A DNA stretch of 64,000 bases from Sodiomyces alkalinus F11 (Eukaryota; Ascomycota; Sordariomycetes; Glomerellales; Plectosphaerellaceae), in contig NW_021167086.1 in the NCBI RefSeq assembly GCF_003711515.1, positions 587,770 through 651,769 of the forward strand. Reading direction: 5' to 3'. A program made the translations under genes and the position numbers. Positions 56,533 through 64,000 of the stretch are shown one piece after another. The notes under the pieces are model-generated. The model was not told the origin of the DNA. It was given only the letters and a program-made list of their open reading frames with translations, and made no database searches. Positions within the stretch are counted from its first letter, which is position 1, and the number at the start of each line of letters is the position of its first letter.

Positions 56533-58570
56533 TTAGGCTTCCATGCATTCTTGCTGTCGTTGCTCGTTCTGATCTGCGTTGTTGCATTCTGCAATCATTC
56601 GTGCGAAGTTTTTGACCACCTCGCTGGGGATCTGATCCCACAACAGAGACCTCGTGTACACTTCGGCAGCCGATTGTTTGTTGTTATTTCGCATACCCGC
56701 CAGCGCCTCGGCAAGGTTTCTCCGTCCCTGGCTGGTGGAACGCTCGGGCGGATTCTGGAGGAAGTCCTGAGAGGTGACACCGTTATACTGTGCCGCAGAG
56801 AGCCCGAAAATCTGTTCATTCGTCTGCTCCTGGCTCGGCTGGATCAGCGAGTCGCCTAGCTGGCTTAGCATCGAGGGCTCCACGACGTTGACGTTGCCGT
56901 TGGCCGAGCCACCTGCGCTTGTTGACAGGGTCGGGTTGCTGGTCCAGGCCATTCCCGATGGCTGAGGTGCCATGCCGCCCTGGATCGTGGTCGATGCTTC
57001 GCCAACGCCGGCATCCTTGAACACGCTCTCGAGAAGCGTTGCCGCCTCTGCCCTTACGTCCTCGGAAACGCGGGGGATGCTTGGCGCCGATGCCGACCGA
57101 TTCGACAGCACAAAAGCGCCCACGAGGAAGAGCATGAAGAGAATGCCGCCTTGGGTCGCGGGCTTCTCGACTTCGGCGGGGAAATGAATCTCGGTCTTCT
57201 TGGCGGGCACAACTTGGAGCTCCTGCTGCTTGACTTCCTCGGGCTCGTCCGGATACTCCCCGAATAGGCCAGCATTGTCCCACGGGGCGGACAGGCCGGT
57301 CATGGTCATGCCGTCCATGTCGTCGAAGACCGAGGGGAAGCCGTGGGCGGCGGGCGCGCCGGCGGACATGGCAGAGCTCTCCAGCCTCTGCACGTGGTCG
57401 GTGAGGACGCCGACTTTCTTCCGAAGCTCGCCCGTCTCGATGGTATGCGACCGAATCATCTCTTCCTTTTCAAGGGTGAGCGTCTCGACGTACTCCTGGT
57501 ACGACTGCTTCTCGCGCAAGAGTTGCTCCATCTTCTCCTTGAGGTCCGCCATCTCCTCCTCCATCTCGCCGAGGACAGCCGTGAAGTGCTTCTTCTCGTC
57601 TTCTAGACGTTCAGTGTGCTGCTTCTTGCGCTGGCGCGAGTCCAGACTGGGTTTTTTTTTTGACGTTAGTATTTTGTGACGATAAAAGGGGGGAGTGGGA
57701 AAACAAAGCAGGGAAAAAAAGAAAAAAAAAAGGGAAAAGAAAAGAAAAGAAAAAAACTTACGCTGCCTGTCTGTTACGTAGCAGGCGTTTTTGCTGCTTG
57801 AGCTCCTTAATCTCTTGCTCGTCAGTAGACTGAGCGATGAGCTGGTCAATGTTGTTGAGATTGCGCTCGGCCGGGATATCGAAGCGGGCATTCTTTTTCC
57901 TGATGCCATCGCCCCGACGGAGCTCGTTGTGTGAGCGGATGGATGGGGTGTTGGGCCGCATCTTCTTGGCCATCGACTCGTTCTGACCGATCCAGGCCTT
58001 CTGCGGCGATGGTGGGATCGGCTGGGTGGCGGAGCCGAGAGAGGAGAACAAGTTGACCTGGCCCGAGGGATTGCCAAAAGGTGTGATAGGCGTATGGCTC
58101 TGCATCGGCTGCTGTGGGAACAGGGACGCGGCCGCATCAAACTCCGCCGGCAGACCGTCGAACTGCGGCAGAGGGGTGCAAGACCCGGAGCCGTTACCTA
58201 ATGACCAGGCGTTGCTCGGGGGGCCGAAGGGAGATGGGTCGGGGCGGTCGAGTCGGAAAAAAGGGTTGTTGCTGTGTTGTTGTGACTGGTTCCCGATAAA
58301 GGGGTTGTTGGAAGGGATAGACTGCATGTCTACAGAGTGCCAGTCCTCCGTCTTGGGGGAGAACAGCGAGGAGCCGACGGCGAAGGAGTCCCGCCGGCTG
58401 TTGGCCATGGGGGGTGACATCTCCAAGCCTGAGTCGACGGCACTGTGCTCCAGGATGTTTTCGTCCAGAACGCTGTTGTCCTCTTCCTCGAAATATTTTT
58501 GAGCGTGATGTGTGTCGACGCTCAAAGACGTCGCCCTGTAGTAGGGCTGCATCTGGAAAGCTGGTACCAT
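56533..58570 (-). CDS. bZIP transcription factor with hydrophobic segment
   Basis: DNA-binding leucine-zipper protein. Exons 57,762-58,570 and 56,533-57,646 give 640 residues. The intron falls inside the basic region; splicing restores KRLLRNRQAALDSRQRKKQH, the canonical NxxAAxxSRxRKK pattern, at about residues 262-281. A long coiled coil follows (LEDEKKHFTAVLGEMEEEM onward, to about 365). The N-terminus is Ser/Pro/Asn-rich and acidic, a likely activation region. After the zipper comes a short basic patch (PAKKTEIHFP) and then GGILFMLFLVGAFVLSN, 17 mostly hydrophobic residues at about 455-471, which could be a membrane helix. The remaining 170 residues are Gly/Ser/Gln-rich and end NEQRQQECMEA. 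Membrane tethering is a hypothesis from hydropathy. Confidence 0.92.
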
Positions 58571-61500
58571 GGCGGTTCACTGTTGGCGCGTGGCCGTCTA
58601 AGCAGCAGCGCGGTTTGGAGAAAAATGAGGAGGAAGGGTTTTGTTTTGGCGGTGTTTATGTCCGTGTCGTATATCGAACAAAATTCGCTGCCCATGCAAT
58701 TTTTTTTGTTAGTTGATAGTGGCGGTCAGGAGCGCACTTGTGAAAAGCGGCATGTAATACGGTTGTAGGGCTTGGATTCTGGCAGTGCGATGTGATGCGG
58801 CGGGGCGGTCCACTGCTTTGGACAGACGAGAGAGCGAGCGGGGCGCGGGTAAGGAGAAGGAGCAGGAAATAAGACAGGGAAGAAGAGGAGGATGGTGAGT
58901 GCCTGAGACGGACAGTGTGGTTTTTTTTTGAAGTCGACGTCTAGGAATAGGCGAAGGGGAAAGGGTAAGAGTGAGGAAAGACAAGAGAGACCGTGAGGAG
59001 AGTTGGGAGATGGAAAGATTACAGGGCAGATGGTAGTGCAAGTGCAAGATGTCAGCGAGAGAAGAGTAGACTCACAGCGACTTTGTTAGTAGATCGGAGG
59101 AGATATGATTCGTGTGGTAGTGTGTGTATGAGTGTGAGTATATGCACTCTAGGTCTTCTATCCTGTGCCCTTGGAATAATGGGGTGGGAAGAAGTGAAGA
59201 AGTGAAGAAGCGAGGATATGAGGGAGGCGGATGATAGAACGAAGTCAGGGAGGGCCGATGGAACAATAATAAACAAGAAGACTTTGCGACTCGCAATGCA
59301 AATGCAAGCACCACCGCTCACGAGAGTCAGAAAGGGTGGGATGTAAGTAATAACTTGTTGATGTCCAAGATGGGTGTGGGAGTCCGGCGCGGGGGGGAGG
59401 GTGGGCAGAGGGGTTGATTTGTACTTTGGACAAGAGAAAGGGCGAGTTATTTGGAGGAAGGGGGGGGGGGTATGGGACCAGATGAACCAGTTGAGGCTAC
59501 AGTTCTTATTACGGTGGGTGTGACATGTTACGGTCAAGGGAAGCCAGAGCATGGCATTGGGGGAGGACGAGTAGACGATGCATGAAAGTATGGAGCGGGA
59601 TGGAGAACGGAGACGAGAGAAGGAATTTGGAAGACGGAAGACTGTACGGGCAAGGCAACGGGCAATAGACGACGGACAGAGGGCGGTGGGCGGTGGGCGG
59701 TGGGGTAAAGAGGCGGTCGAGTAAAAGGCCCCTCCAGGGATATGCATGGGCTAGGGATAAAGGGCCGAGGGTGTGGGCTTTGGCTTTGCCGGGAGGGAGG
59801 AAGAGAAAGAGGTACGGAGTACGAAGTAATCAGTTGCTCAGTATCCGTACTCCGTATTCAGTTTATTGCCTGGAGAGAAACGGAAACGGTAAACGGTACT
59901 CCGTGGTGGTGAGAATAAGCAGCGTTTGCTTGGACGGTGTGAGCAAATGGTCAGGGGAAAAGTGACGGTGAGAGGAGCCAGAAAGGCAGAGAGCCAGATA
60001 GCCCCCCGCCCTTCGCTACTGTACCGCCGTCTTCGGCATGTCGGATGGGACCCGTTTCGTTTCTTCACTGTACCTTATGTAGGTAGGTCCTCGAGCCCTG
60101 TATTCGTACTTCGTACGGTCTTTGGTCCAACCGTCCCACGGGGCAACTGACAAGCCATTCGACAGTAGAGGGTTGTGACTCTTTCTCTTCCCCATTGACG
60201 GTTTCGGGGGGCCAAGGGGCCAAGAGGACCTCGCAGATCCAGATGGACGATCGACTACAACATGAACAGGCCAACCGCAAGCTGGCCAAGTAAGCGATAA
60301 GGAGGAGATGTAGCAAAGATCCATTCGGAAAGCGAGATACTGTAGTGACTGGAACACTGAAGACAATGAACCACCGGCAGCCTTTCAGGTGAGTGAACGG
60401 TCATGTCATGGCGACAGGCACTCGGTAGTCTATCCTCTTCGCCCGGTTAGTCGTCTCATTATTTTCCATCCGTTGTCCAGGATAGGCCGGTTTTGACCCT
60501 ATTTCTGACTGGCTCTCCCAGCTCGAGGGGCCTGAAACGCGAAGAACGAGAATGTGCTGAGGATTATCACCTCAAGCGTGACCAGTGACCATGGTCTGGA
60601 CGAGCTCCGACTGGTTTCGACGGAGAATTCATCCTGCCTGATGGGGTGTCACAGGAAGACAAGAAGATGACATGAACGAATGAGATCATACATAATGGTC
60701 AAGACGTGGCTTTGCCCTCTGGACCCCTGTCGTCTTGCTTAAACGGGACACAAGAGATTCGTAGTGTAGTTGGGAAGGGCTCGGCTCGGCCGTAAGCGAG
60801 ACAGAAGAGGACCGGGAAAAATAACCAGAGACTAGGGAATAAGGGAAAAACAATAGAAAAAAAAAAGAAGAAGAAAAAGGCCGTCGATAAGGTAGCGAAT
60901 GATTGCCGTTTGCCCAAACCAGGGAGAAGTTGACGGATCAGACGGGAACGAGACGGGGGGTCACTGGTCAACACTGCGGGACCCGGGAGCAAATCGATCG
61001 AATAGCGACCTGGGGCCTGGGATGGTGCCCATCGCCCAGTACGGAGTGCTGAGTAGAAAATGACAGGAGTAATGGCTGAAAAAGGAAATCCGTGAATGGA
61101 AAGGTCGAAGAGGCTAAAAGCCAGGAAAGAGACGGGAAAATAGGCCTAAAAAAAGAACAAAAAGAAGGAAAAACGAAAAAGAAGAAAAAAAAAAGAAAAA
61201 GAAACAAACGGTGAAGGGGCTCGCGTCATGGAAGCGCCCCGAGCCGAACTGGAGCCCGGGCCCACTAAGAATAAGCAATTGGTCCGGTAGACATCCCCGA
61301 AGGCTTTCGGGCAAGAGCTATAGATAATCTGGACTAGTGCCCTTCTCCTTCCATTCCAAGTCGCCCGGGTCAAACAAGCAGAAGCAGGAGCACTTGGCTA
61401 AGAAGTTACAAATATCTGTGCGAAAGGTAGGTACATAGGTAGTCGATCACCCGATCTTGCCTTCCCCAAGCGTTCTCTTATTGCTCCTTTTGGCGGCCAA

Positions 61501-64000
61501 ACTAAGTAATAAGATAGCACCCTACCTTAACCTTAGTAGAACTTGCCTCAACATCATGCACGCGTTTCCGAGTCACGAGGATGACTGATGGTTTTGTATT
61601 ACCCCATTCGGAAGGAAAGGGTAAGGTGAGGCGCCTACCTTGGGACGGATGTTGAGCAAGACGAAATACGACTACGAAGTATACCTCCTTCCTGTTATAT
61701 TCGTACAATAACGTCACCGTTTTTCTCTCTAGAGATATTACCTTAAGGTACCTATGCAAAGGAGGGAAGCACCTGATATATGAGATAAGGTACTTACTTT
61801 ACCACTTTATTTACCTGCTTTCCAGGTTGACGCTCCTCCTCCGTAACAAAGTACGATGTACAAAAGTACGAATACCTACCTTAGGTACCTAGGTACCCCG
61901 CATTATTTCCTAAACGCAACCGGCCTATCACCAGCCAGTCCTGAAGGCTGGGAAAGGTTGGGCATCGATGACCCCCCATTCCCATTCCCATTCCCATTCC
62001 CCTTCTCCTTAGGTACACCCACTGCATCGTATCATTGCTACCCGACAGGTGACCACGAACATGCAGCGCCCATCCACTCCGCCGACCAAGCGATCGCACC
62101 AAGCTCCCATGAGCAAGCTCCTCCAACCCTCATACAGACCATACAGCATACAGACCTTACAGACTCTACAGATCCCCCATACGCTATTGACCACTAAACA
62201 GCCACTGTCTTACATCCCGCGCCTCTCATAGCTCAATGACCCGTGGGATGACCAACGCCTCCTCCCAGAAATATCAGCGCCTCTAAAGATCCAGAGTGTC
62301 CCAGAGAGCAGGCTCACGAACGAAACTGAGACGTTTGTCTTTTGGGATGGGATGGTGGAGAGGATAGAGGACCTGCGTGCTATAACGACACTGGCGGCGC
62401 GGCCTCGGCGGGCTTTGTCTTGGTTTCGTGATAAGGACCGCATAATTATTTGACTAACCACTCCCACAAGATACCAGCGGTGCTATTCCCGGGTGATCAC
62501 CTCGGACTTGGTCCCGTGAAACGTGCTCACTTCATCAGGTGTTCTCGCCATTCTCATACTCTCTCTTACTCTCTCACCCTCGCCCACGACAAAAGTCAGA
62601 ATACCAACAGGGCCGATTTGCTCATAAAGACGTCAATCAAAGTCCAGACACGAAGAGCGAGAAATATGGTGCCTTAGTTCAGCATCAACGTGGTTATTAT
62701 TCACACCACTTGGGGTAATAAGACAGGTCCAGCGGTTGGCAGTTGGCAGTTGGCCCTCATCTTTGCCGACAAACGAACGAGAGCACGAGAAACATTCTGA
62801 TAATGTCACGGGTGAAGCCGGCCAGGAACCAAGAGAATCTCCGGGCCCCCCCGATTGAGGCTTTGTTTCATCGTGAGATAGTCTGGCATCTGTCAATGGT
62901 CTCAATGGTCGTTGAACCATACCTCGGCTTACTTTTTAGTCATCATGGACAGGACAGAGCAAGAAACCAGGAACAATGGAGTTGCCGATCTCCGTTGCCC
63001 GTATAGTGCAACGTATGAGGTTGGTTGGCAGGAGCAAATATCCGAGAGGGAGCCCACAAAGAAAGAAGAAAGAAAAAAGACATTTCGAAACATCTCCCTC
63101 CGACGGTCGCCAGGCAGAGCACCCAGGCGCTTGTATCTACGAATACTTCGTACCTTGGCTTGACCTACGGAGACACGGTGGCTGGTTGCTGCCCAATCCC
63201 GCAGCGGAGCATCGCGGCTCCCAAAGACTCTCTCTCTCTCTCTCTCTCCCCCCCCGTATCCTTTCTGGACAGCTGCAAACCGCTGCCGACCACTCAGAAC
63301 TGTCGTCATGGATTCGGCGCTCTCTCCACTGTGCTTCATGGCCGCATAATAGGCCGGCCGTCGCGCATTGCCATTGCTCGCCCATTCTCCGCCATCCGTC
63401 TGCGTCTCCGTCTCCAAGATCTCCGTCCGTTTTGGAGCGACATAGACTTTTGATCGTCGTTCGCCTTTTCGTTGTTCTAACCGGTCGCTGGCCTGGACAC
63501 GACGTTGCCCACGACCTTCCTTCTCTTCACGGATCTCTTCGCCTCGCGGGGCACGCGTTTCCTTAGTATCTTACGCGTCATTTGGGCCGCCGTATCGTGC
63601 CCCTTCGAAATGACTTCTCCCCAACCCCGAATTTGGGAAAGTTAACGAGACGGTCCGCGGAGGATCCCCCTTGAAGCGGCCCCGTTTCTGCTTCTCCCGC
63701 GAAGTCTTCACCGCCAATCGCTTGGACAAGGCCAGCGCAAGCTTAGTATTCGTACATTTTCTAAGGTCCCTACAGGAAATACGCACGGCCGGCTGACAGT
63801 GCAGTTCCCGCTCCGTCCAGCTGACAGACCTGCCCACTATCACTGTCTTGCTATCTTATTAGTCGGATCCTGAACTGCAACTGCACCCAAGGGCTTGGAA
63901 CCTCTAACGGCGCGGTCATGAATGTCCTCTCATTTGCTTCTTCTCGTACCACGAATCTTGCATTCATCGGTATCGACTCTTAAGGCGTCGTCTCGCCATC
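58571..64000. other. Right-end gene-poor region
   Basis: About 5.4 kb with no gene I can support. The first 1-1.5 kb upstream of the bZIP start is pyrimidine-rich on the bZIP strand and looks like a long 5' leader; a 231-codon open frame there (59,052-59,747, minus) is low-complexity. GTACGGAGTAC/GTACTCCGTA motifs cluster at 59,813-59,904, TACCTTAGGTACCTAGGTACC is at 61,877-61,897, a CATTCC repeat at 61,976-62,003 and a TC run at about 63,225-63,248. I found no tRNA, 5S or snRNA by eye. A gene starting beyond the window is possible. Confidence 0.6.
61976..62003. repeat. CATTCC hexanucleotide microsatellite
   Basis: Four to five copies of CCCATT/CATTCC in intergenic DNA. The unit is not the TTAGGG telomere repeat in either orientation. 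Confidence 0.85.

Noticed and set aside
60080..60292. Plus-strand open stretch ending QANRKLAK then a stop
   Set aside because: The last residues look hydrophilic and protein-like, but there is no ATG, no clear acceptor and no upstream exon.
61978..62003. CCCATT repeat considered as a telomere-like tract
   Set aside because: The unit differs from TTAGGG/CCCTAA and it lies among ordinary microsatellites.
62976..63566. 196-codon plus-strand open frame near the right end
   Set aside because: Translation is Ser/Arg/Pro-rich, runs through a TC microsatellite and shows no domain.
1..64000. CRISPR arrays, bacterial operons, prophage or secondary-metabolite cluster
   Set aside because: Spliced eukaryotic genes throughout, no direct-repeat array with regular spacers, and no PKS, NRPS, terpene or P450 genes.

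Overview
The window looks like the nuclear genome of a filamentous ascomycete, most likely a Sordariomycete. The genes have short GT-AG introns with CTAAC-like branch points, coding sequence is GC-rich, and the predicted proteins read like Neurospora/Colletotrichum-type orthologues (hexokinase, PilB-like eisosome protein, SPCA-type Ca2+ pump). The left end (about 1-3,120) has a very strong repeat-induced point mutation (RIP) signature: CpA and TpG are almost absent and TpA is in large excess. No species can be named from the sequence alone.

Layout from left to right: RIP-degraded repeat (1 to ~3,120); HSP20-type small heat-shock gene with an apparent frameshift (3,856-4,883, +); PilB/PIL1-like eisosome BAR protein whose start codon is split by an intron (5,461-6,776, -); a small MCF-type hypothetical protein (7,959-8,165, -); OST1/ribophorin I (9,255-10,944, -); secreted M28 aminopeptidase (11,563-13,104, -); a degenerate SRPK-like kinase pseudogene (14,197-14,950, -); hexokinase with a 915-base first intron (15,788-18,575, +); RMT2 arginine methyltransferase (18,836-20,339, -); VTC4 polyphosphate polymerase (21,318-23,966, +); MCM4 helicase (24,184-27,528, -); coatomer zeta RET3 (28,116-29,232, +); SUA5 threonylcarbamoyl-AMP synthase (29,583-31,046, -); COG4 (31,752-34,495, -); PMR1-type Golgi Ca2+/Mn2+ ATPase (35,793-39,292, -); RAD21 cohesin kleisin (41,291-43,336, +); tubulin cofactor A (44,524-45,023, +); THO complex subunit 7-like (45,364-46,515, -); five-CCCH-finger Red5/ZC3H3-like protein (47,339-49,097, +); Sel1-repeat Nif1/DSF2-like protein (50,568-53,214, +); and a bZIP factor with a hydrophobic segment (56,533-58,570, -). 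The last 5.4 kb holds no gene I can support.

The genes are mostly conserved housekeeping functions with no sign of a biosynthetic cluster or other co-functional island. Themes repeat without evident linkage: secretory-pathway genes (OST1, RET3, COG4, PMR1), the cell cycle (MCM4, RAD21, Nif1-like) and RNA metabolism (THO7, CCCH protein, SUA5). Exon boundaries come from splice motifs, reading-frame continuity and recalled family conservation. They reproduce full-length proteins for nearly all genes, but there is no transcript evidence.

The most notable observations are: an initiator ATG split by an intron in the eisosome gene; three ACGCGT (MluI cell-cycle box) motifs in the MCM4/RET3 divergent promoter; a kinase pseudogene that keeps a recognisable intron; an upstream ATG-less presequence-like extension of SUA5; a bZIP protein with a possible membrane segment; and the RIP-erased block at the left edge.
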